This document shows, in pieces, positions 22,383-35,619 of a stretch of DNA of 64,000 nucleotides. The notes beneath the pieces are model-generated. The model saw only the letters and a list, made by a program, of their open reading frames with translations, ran no database searches and had not been told where the DNA came from. Position 1 is the stretch's first letter. Each line of letters begins with the position of its first letter. The translations under genes were made by a program, and so were the position numbers. Source of the DNA: Apodemus sylvaticus (Eukaryota > Chordata > Mammalia > Rodentia > Muridae); NCBI RefSeq assembly GCF_947179515.1, contig NC_067474.1, forward strand, positions 89,719,824-89,783,823. Direction: 5' to 3'.

Positions 22383-24489
22383 GTAAGTCTTGATTTTTTT
22401 CTCTTCCTGCTAATTTTCATGCAGTGATAGCTTCTTATTTCTACAGATTTTGAAGCAGAGCCAGGGAGTATAGGGATGGTTCTGTCATTAAATATACTTA
22501 GAGTGAAAGCCTGTCTGAAAGCAATATAGCAGAACCAAATGATCATAATGGAGGGACAAGGGCCCAGTGAACTGATATTTGATCTCTATACTCTGTGAGG
22601 GCAGAAGCCTCTATACTTTCTTTTAGTAGGGGCAGTAAAACATCACTTTTTCTTAAGGCATTTTGGATTGGGTTTCTGTCACCTTGTAATTGAGGCTTAA
22701 CTTATATCAAGAGAAAGAACTTTTAATTATTAGATTTATACATGTAAAAGTTAAATCACTAAGAATTATAACATTGCTAATCACTAGAAGAAATCATATG
22801 CTACCGTTAGACAAATAGTTGAAATGGCAGTCTAACTATGAGATTGGCAACCGTCATTGATAATATCCAGGGATCTAGGAAGTGGGATGTTAAGAGGTGA
22901 TTGCAAGTAGCCCTCTGTCAAACAGAAAGGCATCTTAAGGGGTTATGGTTGGCCCGAGGCCATCTGTCTTCTGAGAGGTTGTTGTAAATAAAATATATGT
23001 AAGGAAAGCTTGCCAAGCTTTGCAGACACTAAGTGATTGGAATTGAGTGATCTTTTCTGAGTCAATGTAAGCTCAAATCCAACTGGCTCACTGCCAAAAT
23101 AGCTCTCTACATGCCCAACAGGTTGTAATATTTCACTTAGACAATGCTGGGTCAGCAGAATTTACTAATGACTTTGGCAGCCAACTAGCTCCGTGAGGTA
23201 ATAAGGAAAGCTATGTCTTTAAATAGCTCAGTGGGAGATGGAATGGGGCAAAAGGGAACTGCATTGGGTTCTCTGAACTGCTCTGTTGATGTTACTGAGC
23301 AAATATAGCTCCTTGAGTTGTTTTCGTTTCATCAAAGCCACGATACTCTTGAGTGTTGGCAAGGGAATATCTGGTAATGAGAGTGCAGCACATATGCCTT
23401 CCATCAGCTGAAATCCTTAATTGTAATTGCAGCATGTAATGGTGTAATTAGTTGTCTAAGTGACAGGATAGGCTCAAATCTTTCCTAGCATTTTTCAAAA
23501 GACCATTATGTTTCTATAGGCCCTCCCTCTGCCTTTTCTTTTCAAATGAGATGGCACACAGACAAACAGTGGAAAGGGTTTTGTTTTTAAGACTATGAAT
23601 AGAGCACACATAAAACTTGACATTGTAAAATATTATACAAAAGTAGCGATCACTACTTAGACAAGTGGTGTTTCTATATACACAGAGATAAATAAGTACC
23701 ATATTCTAAATGACTCAAGATTCCACAGGTACATTTCTACCTAAACTATAGTTATAATCTTGGAAACACAGTTACTATCACCATTTCATGTTCAAGGCTA
23801 CTGGAGCATGAGATATAAAATAGTAAATATAGGGTCAAACAGCAAACACACTGAAACACTGGGGTTAAATTTGAAGCAAACTCCAAATCTGAGTAGATGT
23901 GACATCAAATCCATTATCTTATTTTTAGAAAAAAGTTACTAGAACTACTAAAGCTACTTTTAAAATACTTGTTCTTAGAATTTCCATTTGTAGACACATA
24001 AATTTCTTAAAATATAGATAATTATGAGAAGAGAGATTTATTTGAGTTGATTGGTGAAACAAAGAAGCAACCTTCATTTCAACCTTCCTTGTTAAGGATT
24101 TTGAAAGAGGTATTCCTTAGACCTGATAATATAGACTCTCTTTATAGGGTCTAGGTGACAGAGCTCTAGACATTTTTATAAAGGGAAATCCACAGAGAAC
24201 TTTCTAATGCAATCTTGATGTCAAAGAACAGAATTTAAGACTAACTCATGATTAATTTGAACCAATCTTAAAATTGCTGGGTTTATCAATGGTTAAAAAA
24301 AAAAAATAAAACTGCCAACAACAATTCATATGCCTTATTAATCATCAACATCAAATTGGATTGTTAGCACACCAGCTTTCTAATCCTACATGAAAGAAAT
24401 TATAATGTAACAGAAAATTGTGCTTTGATGGATGTGACAGAAGATATTTCCTTGTGCCCTCATGCTCTAAACTTAATCCATTCTCTTTT
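22383..24489. other. unassigned non-coding DNA, possibly intronic
   Basis: Lies downstream of the candidate exon. No second exon with convincing splice sites was seen. A 12-A run is present near 24,295-24,306. Confidence 0.45.
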
Positions 24490-27400
24490 AAACATATTGC
24501 AGGAAATGACACTAAGAGAGTAAAGCCTACTATTCCTTATTTTTTCTTTTATTGAAAATAGATTATTTCCACATCTTCTTTCCAGTTCACAACTGTGACT
24601 GGGGAAAAAACAGGTACTTAGCCCCCTGTCAGTGACAGCTTGATTCCCAGGAGGACCATCATAAGCGGGATCACAGGTAAACACCCCCACTCAATTCCTA
24701 GCTTAATTATAACCCCAATGGAGACCAGCAGGCACAGAACCTATCTTCCCTGCCTAAGGTACATCTTCTTTCTGGTCCATAACCACAACCAGGGGCAGAT
24801 CTGTTGCTCCAGACACCTTCCCCCAATCACATGCACACAAATACCAAGAGATAGCTTGACTCCCAGGATGTTCATCATAACCAGGCTTACAGGAGGAACA
24901 CATTCCAGCCATATGGTGAGAGGAAAGTCAAAAACATAAGCAATAGAAGCCAAGGCCATTTGGCACCACCAGAACCCTGTTCTCCCACCAAACCAAGCCC
25001 TGGATACCCCAACACACCTAAATGTAAGATTCAGATATAAAATCCCATCTCATGAAGATGATATAGAACCTTAAGGAGGGCATAAATAACTCTCTTAAAG
25101 AAACATAGGAGAACACAGGTAAACAGCAAGAAGCCCTTAAAAAGGAAACAAATAAATCCCTTAAATAAATACAGCAAAATATAAGCAAACAGGTAAAGAA
25201 GTTGAACAAAACCATTCAGCATCTAAAAATGGAAATAAAAACAATAAAGGAATTACAAATAAAGACAACTCTGGAGATGGAAAACCTAGGAAAGAGATCA
25301 GGAATTACAGATGCAAGCATCACCAACAGAATACAAGAGATAGAAAAGACAGTCTCCAGCACAGAAGATACAATAGAAGATATTGACACAACAGTCAAAT
25401 AAAATACAAAGTACATGAAAGAATAATAGAAATAAAAGAAAGTAAAGATTTCCAATTTAATGGTCCAGAAGACATGTTCAACCAAATCAGAAGAAAACTT
25501 TCCTAACCTAAATCAAGAGATGCCCATAAATATGCAAGAAGCCTACAGAACTCCAAGTAGATTGGTCCAGAAAAGAATGTTTTCCTGTCACATAATAATC
25601 AAAACACCAAATATACAGAGCAATGAATGAATATTGAAAGCAGTAAGAATAAATGCCAAGTATCATATAAAGAAATACCTATCAGAATTACAACAGACTT
25701 CTCAACAGACATTCTAAATGGACAGATGTCATGCAGACCCTATGAGAATACAAATTCCAGCCCAGGCTACTATATCCAGCAAAAATCTCAATTACCATAG
25801 ATGGAGAAACCAGTACATACAATGACAGAAACAAATTTAACAGTATCTTTCCACTAATTCAGCCCCACAGAGGATAATAGAAGTAAAACTCCAACACAAG
25901 GAGGGAAGAAAATCACTTATACCCAAGAAAATCCAAGAAATGAATCACCTCACAAGAAACCCAAAGAGAACCACAAAAATATAAAACTACCTCTAAGAGC
26001 AAATATAACAGGAACCAACAGTCCTTGGTCTAGATTCTCTCAACATCAATGAATCAATTTCTCCATAAAAAGACATAGGCTAACAGGCTGGATATGTAAA
26101 TAGGACCCAGCATTTTTCTGCATATAGGAAATACACCTCAGTGACAAAGATAGACTACCTCAGAGTAAAAGGCTGGAAAAAATTTCTAAGCAAATTGACC
26201 CAAGAAACAAGTTGGAGTGGCTATTATAAAATAAAATTAAATTAAAATAAAGTAGAGTAAAATAAAATATACTTTCAACCAAATTTATCAAAGGAGATGA
26301 GGAAGGACACTTCATACACATCAAAAGAAAAATCCACCAAGATAATCGCTCAATTCAGAATATCTGTATCCCAAACTTCAAGGGAATTTACATTTGTAAA
26401 GAAACATTATTAAAGCTCAAAACACACATGATCTCTCACAATAACAATGGGAGACGTCAATATCCTACTCTCACTATTAGACAAAACATAGAAACAGAAA
26501 CGAAACAGAGACATGATGAAACTAACAGAAGTTATGAACCAAAAGAATTTAACAGACATCCACAGAATATTTCACCACCAAAGAAGAGAATATACCTTCT
26601 TCTCAGCACCTCATGCCACCGTCTCCAAAACTGAACATATAATGAGACACTAAACAATCCTCAATAGATACAAGATGATTGAAATAACCCCCTGAATTCT
26701 ATCAGACTACCATGGAATAAGGCTAGTCTTCAAAAAATAAAAAAATAAAAAGTCCAGATATGCATAGAAACTGACCAACTGTTTACTCAAAGATAACTTG
26801 ATCAGGAAAGAAATAAAGAAATAGAAGACTGTCTGAATTAAAGGAAAATGAAGACACAGCACACCCAAATTTATTGGACAGAATGAAAGAAGTGCTAAGA
26901 GAATTCATAGCAGTGAGTCCTTTCATAAAGAAATGAGAAAGACTCTACACTAGCAAATCAACAGCACATCAGAAAGCTCTAAAAGAAGGAGGAGGAGGAG
27001 CAGGAGGAGGAGAAGGAGGAGGAGGAGGAGGAGCAGGAGGAGAAGAAGAAGAAGAAGAAGAAGAAGAAGAAGAAGAAGAAGAAGAAGAAGAAGAAGAAGA
27101 AGAAGAAGAAGAAGAAGAAGAAGAAGAAGAAGAAGCAGCAGCAGCAGCAAAGGCATCAAAGAGGAGTAGATGGCAGTAAATAATATAACTCCAGACTGGA
27201 ATCATCCAATCAGAAATAAAGAGAACTAAACAACAAATCAACAAACCTAAGAGTTGTTTCTTTGCAAAAGTAAAAAAGGTATATAAACCCTAAGCCAAAC
27301 TAACTAAAGGGCTCAGAGACAATATCCAAATTAACAAAATCAGAAGTGAAAAGGGAGACATAACAGAAACTGAGGACAGTGAAAAAAATCACCAGATCTC

Positions 27401-30400
27401 ACTACAAAAACCTATACTCAATTAAACTGGAAAATCTAGAAGAAACGGATGATTGTTTAGATAGATACCAACTTAAAACAGGACCAGATAAGCTATCTAA
27501 ATCTTCCCATAACTCATAAGGAAATAGAAGCACTCATTAGAAGTCTCCCAACCAAAAAAGCCCAGGGCAAAATGGTTTTAGTGGTTTTAGTGCAGAGTTC
27601 TATCAGACCTTCATAGAAGACCTAATTCCAATACTCTTCAAACTATACCACAAAATAGAAATAGAAGGCCCTCTACCTGACTTGCTCTATGAATCCACAG
27701 TTATGCTGATACCTAAACCACATAAAAACCCAATAAAAAAGAGAACTTCATATTAATGTCACTTAGGAATATTGATACAAAAACTATCCAATAAAATTCT
27801 CTCATACTGAATCCAAGAGCACAACAAAATGATCATTCACCATGATCAAGAGGCTTCATCCCAGGGCTGCAGGGATGGTTCAGCATTCAGAAATCCATTA
27901 ATGTAATAAATATACCGTGTAAAAAAACTCAAAGCAAAACATCACATGATCATCTCATTAGATTCTGAAAATGCCTTTGACAAAACAAAATAGCCCTTCA
28001 TGTTAAAGGTCTTGGAAATATCAGGAATTCAAGGCCCATACATAAAATAATAAAAGGAATATACAGGAAACCAACAGCCAATATCAAATTAAATGGAAAG
28101 AAACTTGAAACAATCCAATAAAATCAGGGACAAGAAATGGCTGCCCATGCTCTCTTTATTTATGAAATATCGTAATTTAAGTTCTAGCTAGAACAATTAG
28201 ACAGTAAAAGGAGGTGAAAGGGATACAAATTGGAAAAAAAGTCATGGTATCACTATTTGTGGATGATAGTATGCATAAGCAACCCCAAAAATTCTACCAG
28301 AGAACACCTTTTAAACAACTTCTGCAAAGTGGCTGTATATAAAATTAACTCAAACAAACAGTAGCCCTTCCTCTACTCAAAGAATAAATGTACCACAAAA
28401 GAAATTAGGGAAGCAACACCCTTCACAATAGTCATAGATAATATGAAATATTTTGGTTTAAACTCAAACCAAGCAAGTGAAAGATCTATATGAGAAGAAC
28501 TTCATGTCTCTGAAAAAAGAATCAAAGAAGATCACAGAAGATGGAAAGATCTTCCATGTTCATGGATAGGTAGGATTACCCTAATAAAAATGGGTATTTT
28601 ACAAAAAGAAATCTATATATTCAATGTAATCCCATCAAAATTCCAAATCAATTCTTCATGGACATAGAAAGTACAATTATCAAATCCACTTGGAATAACA
28701 AAGAACAAAGATGGCAAAAACAATTCTAAATGGTAAAGGAACTTCTGGGGCAATCATCCCTGACCTCAAGCTGTACTACAGGGCAATAGTGATAAAACCA
28801 CATGGTACTGGTACAGAGATATATGTAGGTTAATGGAATAGAACTGAAGACCCAGAAATGAACCCACACACCTGTAGTCATTTCATCTTTGACAAAGAAG
28901 CCAAAAACACACAGTGGAAAAAAAGAAAGCATTTTCAACAAATGCTGCTGGTGTCAGTCTATATGAAGAAGAATGCAAATCAATCCATTTTTATCTCCTT
29001 GTACAAAGCTTAAGTGCAAGTGAATCAAGAATCTGGACATAAAACAAGATACACTGAATCTAACAGAAGAGAAAATGGCAAAGAGCCTTAAACATAGGAG
29101 TACAGGGGAAAATTTCCAGAACAGAATACCAATGGCTCAGGCTCTATCAAGAATTGGCAAGTGATACCCCGTGAAACTAAAAAGCTTCTGTAAGGCAAAG
29201 GACACTATCAATAGGGCAAAATTGCAACCCACATATTGGGAAAAAGCCTTTACCAACCCTACATCTGACAAAGGACTATGATCTAATATATACAAAGAAC
29301 TCAAGAAGTTAGACACCAGAGAAAGAAATAACCCAATTAAAAGATAGGGTACAGGGCTAAACAAAGAATTCCCAACTGAGAAATCTCAAATGGCTGAGCA
29401 GCACCTAAAGAGATGTTCAACATCCTTAGTCATCAGGGAAATGCAAATCGAAACAATCCTGAAATTCCACCTCTTACAAATTAGAATGGCTAAAATAAAA
29501 AAAAAATGCAGGTGACAGTAGATATTGTCTAGAATGTGGAGAAAGAAGAACACTTCTCCATTGTTGGTGGGATTGAAAGCTGATACAACCACTCTGCAAA
29601 TCCATCTGGTGGTTCCTCAGAAAATCAGGCATATACCCAGAAGATGCTCTAATATGGACATGTCTTCTACTACGTTCATGGCGGCCATATTTATAATAGC
29701 CAGAAGCTGGAAACAACCAGATGTCCTTTAATGGAAGAATGGATAGAGAAGATGTAGTATATTTACATAATGAAATACTAATCAGCTCTTAAAAATGAAG
29801 ACTTCATGAATTTTGCAGGCAACTGGCTAGAACCAGAAAGTATCATGCTACGTGAGGTAAACCAGACCCCAAAGTATATATGTGGTATGTACTCACTGAT
29901 AAGTGGATAAAGTCTGAGTCCAAAGTCTCAGAATACCCACATACAACTCACAGATCATATGAAGTTTAATGAGAAGGAAGTCCAAAAAAATGATACTTCA
30001 ATCCCACTCTGAAGGGGGAACAAAATAATCTTGGGTTGCAGAGGGAGGGGCCTAGGTAGGAGAAAGGGATGAGATATTGGGGGCAGATCAGGTATAGTGA
30101 GAGACAGGAGAGAAATACAGGAGAATGAATAGAAATACATAACAGTGTGGCTTGGAAAATGGGAGAACCACTAGATAGTACCAGATGCCAGTAATGTGAG
30201 AGGCTCCCCATACCCAGTGGGGATGGCATTAGCTGAAATACCCTACAATGATCAGATAAAATCTAAAATGTCTACCTCCAGTAGATAGATATGGTCCCCT
30301 GTTGAGGAATGGGCCTACCTACTCAACTAAAACTCTTTAACCCAGAATTGTTCCCCTCTAAAGGAAATACAGGGACAAAAATTGGAGCAGATACTGAAGA

Positions 30401-30968
30401 AAAGGTTATCCAGAGACCTCCCTACCTTGGGATACATCCCATCCATAGACACCAAACCATGACATTATTGATCATGCCAAGAAGTGCTTGTAGATAGGAT
30501 CCTGGTATAGCTGTCCTCTAAGAGGATCTACTAGCACCTAAGACAGATACAGGAACCCACAGGCAACAACTGAACTGAGCCCAGAGCTCCAATGGAAGAG
30601 ACAGGGAAAGGACTGTATGAACTCAAGGGGATTGCAGCGTATTAGGAAGAACAACAATATTAACTAACCAGACCCATCACAGCTCCCATGGACTAGACCA
30701 ACAACCAAAGAGCATACATGGGCTTATCCCTGGCTCCTACTATATGTGCAACAGAGGACTGCCTTATCTGGCATCAATGAGCAGGGAGGTGCTTGGTCTT
30801 GTGGAGGTTTGTTGCTCCATTGAAGGGGAATGCTAGAGGGGTGAGGCAAGAATGGGTGGGTAGGTGTGTAGAGAAACACTCTCTTAAAGGCAAAGAGGAG
30901 GTGGGTGTTGTGGGAAAAGTGGAACAATATTTGAAATATAAATAAATTAATTAATAAAAAGTAAAATA
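24490..30968 (+). mobile_element. old, nearly full-length L1 (Lx-like), decayed
   Basis: In order: a 5' leader (about 24,490-25,030, with the 'gccaaggccatttggcacca' region typical of Lx leaders), ORF1 remnants (25,030-26,000), ORF2 remnants (about 26,040-29,900) and a long 3' UTR ending 'gaaatataaataaattaatt'. ORF1 keeps the coiled-coil end and RRM start in 25,202-25,402 (MENLGKRSG, NRIQEIE). ORF2 retains parts of the endonuclease, reverse transcriptase and Cys-rich C-terminal regions but is broken by many stops and frameshifts. A GAA/GGA tract lies inside ORF2. Target duplications were not found. Its divergence from the young copy shows it is much older. Confidence 0.85.
26984..27150 (+). 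repeat. (GGA)n/(GAA)n/(GCA)n triplet tract within L1 ORF2
   Basis: About 167 bp of GAR triplets. They begin as GGA with AGC/AGA interruptions, continue as about 30 pure GAA units and end in GCA units. The tract sits where young L1 ORF2 encodes ALEQKEA (compare 60,250-60,270) and seems to have grown from the short AAAAGAAGC run there. It is purine on this strand. Confidence 0.95.
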
Positions 30969-31039
30969 AATTCTTTCATATAATATATTTTGATTGCAGT
31001 TTCCTTCTTTTCTACTTCTATCCAATCCAGATATCTTTC

Positions 31040-32490
31040 TGTCTCTTAGAAAATAAATCAGTTTCTAATGAATAAAAATTAAATATCATCCAAAATAGAA
31101 TAACATAAAGCAAAAACTAACACATTGGAATTGGACAAAAGCAAACAGAAAGAAAAGAGCCCAAGAAAAGGCATCGGAAACAAGAGACCCACTCATTCAC
31201 ATGCTCAGCAATTCCATAAAAACTTTAAATAGGAAATCATACAAAGAATCTGGTACAGACCTGTGCATTCTCTGTGCATGCTATGTAAGTCTCTATGAGT
31301 TCATATGTTCTTTGATCATCTAGATTTAGAGGACTTACTATCCTGGTAGCAATCCTTGCTATCCTTGCTCCTGCACTCTTTCTACTTTTTTTCCCCACAG
31401 GATTACCAGAACCCCATCAAGATGGATTTGATAGATCTATCCTCTCTTAATCTCTGTGTTCTGTCTGGCTGTAGTCTCAGTATTTGTTTCTATCTGTTTC
31501 AGGAAAAAGCTGCTCTGATGATGGGTGAGCAAGATATTGATCTATGAGTAGAATGGAATCTCATAAGGAGAAATTTTATCACTGTTTTGGGGGAGATTTT
31601 ATGTTTTGCTTTTCTCCTCCTATTCCTTCTGCTCTTTCTCCTCCTCTTTCTCCTTCAAACAGTAGTATTTTGTTTTACCCAAGGTCCCAGGGCTATGTAG
31701 TTATCTAGTTTCAGGTTGTTGGTCACCAAGCAGAGTAGGGTATGGTTTCTCTTTCTTGGAGAGGGATGCAAGTCCAGTCAGATGTTTGTTCATTACTCCC
31801 ACAAGCTTTGGGCCATCATTGCACTAGCATATATTGTGCCAGAACAATATTGTGACTGGGTTGATGTTTACATTTTGTTTTTGGTACTGTATAAATAACC
31901 TTTCTTTATCAAAGAGATTAGTATGTATGGAGTGAAGGATCTATATAGGGATGACGGTTCTATATAGGTACCAGTTCTACTCCATTTTCAGGAAATATTG
32001 TAGGTGTTGTCTTCAGCAATGAGTATTGAGTTGCCAAGTTTCTAGGCTGTTTGGGGTATACCACTGAACACCTTTGACCAACAATGCAATCAGATGTAAC
32101 ACAGTTCTACAGGAAGCATCATTTGCTGACAAGAGATGACCAGTTGGGGGTCCCCTAATTATTTGGCAATATGAGTTAGATCACCCTATATATCTTAAGA
32201 AGCTCCTATTATATTGGGTTTCCATATTATTCTTCAAATGTATTTTAATTTTTCTGTCTCTCTCTCTCTCTCCCTTCTCTTCCTCATCCTCCATTCCCAT
32301 CCCACTATACCCTCCCATTTCAGTACTCCCCATCCATCTATAACTATCTATTCTAGTTCTACTTTCTAAAGAGATTTATCTCATTAGATAGAGATTATCT
32401 CCATTATCCTCCACCTCATAACTCCATTATTCTATACCTAGTATCTCTGGGTCTATGGACTGTAGCTTGGTTATAACTGACCTCAACAAA
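31040..32490 (-). mobile_element. older murine L1-associated repeat, reverse, mixed
   Basis: The 32,300-32,490 part reads, in reverse, as the region just after L1 ORF2 ('agctacagtccatagaccca'). The stretch 31,250-32,180 ('cacaagctttgggccatcat', 'gtgagcaagatattgatcta') belongs to a very common murine dispersed repeat, also present in part at 51,080-51,290. I cannot tell whether this is one old L1 3' end or several nested pieces. A CT-rich run lies at 32,259-32,280. Confidence 0.4.
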
Positions 32491-32507
32491 TCTGTATGCT
32501 ATTGTGT

Positions 32508-32545
32508 ACAACAACAACAACAACAACAACAACAAAAACAAAAAC
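32508..32545. repeat. (CAA)n microsatellite
   Basis: About ten CAA units followed by A-rich CAAAAA units. Confidence 0.9.
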
Positions 32546-32630
32546 ATTCTGACTGAAGTATCCCAGGCCCTAAAAGAGAAGTGTGGTATGTATTCACTTA
32601 TATGTTGATAGCTGTTAAAACCTACATTTC
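32546..32630 (+). mobile_element. short L1 fragment, end of ORF2 region
   Basis: 'ctgactgaagtatcccaggc' followed by 'gtggtatgtattcacttata' corresponds to the last ORF2 codons of older murine L1. It faces the reverse L1 sequence ending near 32,490, so the pair may be one element with an inverted 5' part. Confidence 0.5.
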
Positions 32631-33041
32631 AAAATGAAAAAGCTCCAGAATGCCTGTATTTTTATCTATGCTAATATGACCACTGGGGCAGTACCAAGTC
32701 ACAGATTAGATGAATTACTGTTTTGGGATGACAATTACTTTTATCAAATATAAAGCTACTTTACTCAGAACTTTATTCATGACTTTCCAAACACAGCAAT
32801 TCTACTTTTATAAAAATAGATGTTTTTTTTGTTTTGTTTTTTTTTGAGAGGGGGTCGTAGACGTTTGACAAGATGAAATGAAGCTAACTAGACACCATTT
32901 AATTTATAGTTCTCATGTAGCTTTTAGACATGTGGGCTAATTGACATCAAAGTAGTGGGAGCAAAACCTAGACAGGGTCTGGAAAGGTCTCAGTGACTAC
33001 TTTGAGTGTAAATAAAGCTGTGGCTGAACACAAAGGTTTTC

Positions 33042-33511
33042 TTTTTTTTTAATTTATTGATATATTTATTTACATTTCAAATGATTTCCCCTTTTCTGGA
33101 CCCCCACTCCCCGAAAGTCCCATCAGTCCCCTTCCCTCCCCCTGTTTTCCCACCCAAACCTTCCCACTTCTCTGTTCTGATTTTGCTCTATACTGCTTCA
33201 CTGAGTCCAGAACAAGGGGCCACTCCTCCGTTCTTCTTGTACCTCATTTGATGTGTGGATTATGTTTTGGGTATTCCAGTTTTCTAGGTTAATATCCACT
33301 TATTAGTGAGTGCATACCATGATTCATCTTTCGAGTCTGGGTTACCTCACTTAGTATGATGTTCTCCAGCTCCATCCATTTGCCTAAGAATTTCATGAAT
33401 TCATTGTTTCTAATGGCTGAATAGTACTCCATTGTGTATATGTACCACATTTTTTGCATCCACTCTTCTGTTGAGGGATACCTGGGTTCTTTCCAACTTC
33501 TGGCAATTTAT
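33042..33511 (-). mobile_element. 5'-truncated young L1 3' end
   Basis: It runs from a T run at 33,042 through the reverse of the 3' UTR ('acatttcaaatgatttcccc') and the end of ORF2 (reverse of FMKFLGKWMELENI) to 'cttctggcaatt'. It is very similar to the full-length copy at 13,171-13,650. No target duplication was found. Confidence 0.9.
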
Positions 33512-33604
33512 TTTAGCACTAATTTTGCCTTCACGTTAACTGTTGTTCTGCTAAGAATTCTGTCATCAAAGTTCTATGATGAATCTAAAAACTGTAAAGT
33601 ACTA

Positions 33605-33700
33605 TTTTTTGTGTGTGTATGTGTATTTCTGTATATGTATGTATATATATATGATGTATGTATGTGTATGTACATATGTATGTGTGTATATGTTTGAGTA
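33605..33700. repeat. TG/TA-rich simple repeat
   Basis: Imperfect alternating GTGTAT/ATATGT sequence. Confidence 0.8.
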
Positions 33701-34319
33701 TGGGTTTATGGTTAAGAATTAGGGTTAAAAATAGACATTAGATTAGTAGATTGTCCTGTGGAGTAGGAGGTATATATAGAAGTTTATATGATGTCATGGC
33801 AATATATCATCCTGCAGGATCTAATGTAAGTTTTGAGACACAAGGCTAATAGAGGTTCTCTCTCAAAGGTTCACAGATAGGGGAAGCTCTTGATATGTAC
33901 TGAATTAGTACCCATAATATCCATTTTTGCAATCAGATTAAAGGGTCATGTTTAAATTTTCCATTCATCCTTTCATTTTGTAGTTTCTGTTAGCTTTGGT
34001 TTGGTAAATTTCCTTTTCAAAATGGGATCAAAACATCACATTAGGGTACTTGTAATTTTCTTGGAGTCACAAACAGAGCAACTTCCAGAACTTTTACAAC
34101 AACTTTGTTAGTATATATAGAGTTGCTGCTATAGATATAGTTGAACTTTGTAGCCCTAGCCCAAAGCTAACACATATGTATATGTATTTACTCAGTACAA
34201 CTAATATATTACTCTGAAATCCTTGACTTCTCTTTGTTGGAAAATGCACCTAACAGATTATCATGTGTTAGGTTGTCAAAATGCTGGTGGTAGAGCACAC
34301 ATCAAAGAATATTTTGACA

Positions 34320-34445
34320 ACACATACTAGTTTTAATGGGGTGGGGCCATGAAGGTAGATGGGAAGGAAAAAAGAATTAGATCTGGGAAAAAGTTGGGAA
34401 AGAGCATGAATATGATCAACACAAACTCAAAACTATAAAAGATCT
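34320..34445 (+). mobile_element. possible ancient L1 3' end
   Basis: 'ggaaagagcatgaatatgat' with a preceding G-rich stretch resembles the terminal 3' UTR of older rodent L1. Short and diverged. Confidence 0.3.
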
Positions 34446-34704
34446 AATTTAAATAGCAATCTGCTCTTAAAATGTGGTCCTAGTTGCTGACTTCAGCTTC
34501 TGAATCATAATTTTAATTTTTGTGACATTATTAAATTCTTATGGTTACAAATATATTTCAGCGCCTCTGGGCATGATGATTCCTTCCTGGCAGTTGTGAG
34601 AAAGAGACAGGTGTATCTGTGGATTCAGAGGAGGCCTGATCTATATGGTTACCTTCTGGCAAGCTGTAGCTGCAGAGTTAAGACCTTGTCTCAGAAAACA
34701 TGTT

Positions 34705-34878
34705 ATCAGGGAGAACTGCAGAATTCAATCAGTTGCTCAGAACTCCTGCTGCTTTTGCACAGGATCTGAGTTCAATTCCTAGAATCCATGACAGGTAGCT
34801 CAGAGCTGTCTGTGACTCTTAAGTCAGAGGGTTCTGACTCCTAGACCTCTGAGTGCAGTGGCACTCACTTTTATATAA

Positions 34879-34879
<1 letters not shown>
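34705..34879 (+). repeat. B3-type SINE
   Basis: The B-box side 'ggatctgagttcaattccta', then 'gtagctcagagctgtctgtg' and 'gacctctgagtgcagtggca', follow the B3 consensus order. The element runs into the AC repeat, a common SINE tail origin for microsatellites. Confidence 0.75.
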
Positions 34880-34916
<37 letters not shown>

Positions 34917-34950
34917 ACACACACACACAGAAACACACACACACACACAG

Positions 34951-34985
<35 letters not shown>

Positions 34986-34995
34986 CACACACACA
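34880..34995. repeat. (AC)n microsatellite, interrupted
   Basis: AC runs broken by 'atac' and three 'agaaac' interruptions. It starts at the tail of the B3 SINE. Confidence 0.95.
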
Positions 34996-35077
34996 AAATT
35001 CAAAGCTATAAAAACTGAAATGGAGGAACAAAACATATAGTTATGATTTCTTTTTTAAAATACCCCATAAAATACAG

Positions 35078-35220
35078 GTGGCAGTGATACATGCCTTTAA
35101 TCCCAGCACTTGGGAGGCAGATGTAGCCAGATCTCTATAAGTCTGAGTCCAGCATAGTCTATACAGTGAATTTCAGGACAATCAATGCTGCATAGAGAAG
35201 CTCTTTTTAAAAAAAATCAA
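35078..35220 (+). repeat. B1 SINE
   Basis: 7SL-derived SINE: 'catgcctttaatcccagcac', 'gaggcaga', then a tract equivalent to the GGTCTACA box ('agtctatacagtgaatttc') and an A-rich tail. Confidence 0.9.
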
Positions 35221-35239
35221 CAACAAATAATACTTCATA

Positions 35240-35445
35240 ATGATGCTGGACAAATGAGTAGACTGTTAAGAGCACTGGCTGCTCTTTCAGAGATCCAAAT
35301 TTGATTCCCAACACTTACATGGCAGCACACAACTCTATAATTCCAGTTCTAAAGGATCCAGAGATATCTTCTGGTAACTTTGAAAGGCAGATACATACAT
35401 GGTATAGATATGTACATTCAGACTAAACATAAAATAAATCACATA
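35240..35445 (+). repeat. B3-type SINE
   Basis: 'gttaagagcactggctgctc', 'tttgattcccaacactta', 'aggatccagagatatcttct' and an ATACATA-rich tail ending 'aaacataaaataaatcac'. Confidence 0.8.
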
Positions 35446-35619
35446 CATGCACATATCCCTAAAATTACTAAATAAAGAAAAAAATATTAGATTAGCAAAA
35501 GTTGAGAGTAAAACATGCCAAAGGAAGAAACTTGGTTTTCTTTTCAGGGTGATCAGCAGAGTTCATTTTTCTCAACTATTTTCCCTATGCACATTTTAAT
35601 AATAAAAAATATACTTTAA

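Noticed and set aside
26950..27244. Reverse open frames of 69 and 91 codons made of Leu or Ser runs
   Set aside because: They only reflect the GAA/GGA triplet tract, which is open in several frames.
31356..31547. Exon-like frame after a 'ccccacag' acceptor-like site
   Set aside because: The sequence belongs to a common murine dispersed repeat also seen in part at 51,080-51,290, and no good donor follows.
33042..33511. Target duplication search around this young L1 end
   Set aside because: No convincing direct repeat was found on the two sides, so none is claimed.
34880..34995. Regularly spaced 'agaaac' units in the AC tract, considered as a CRISPR-like array
   Set aside because: They are point changes in a dinucleotide microsatellite, in mammalian DNA without unique spacers.
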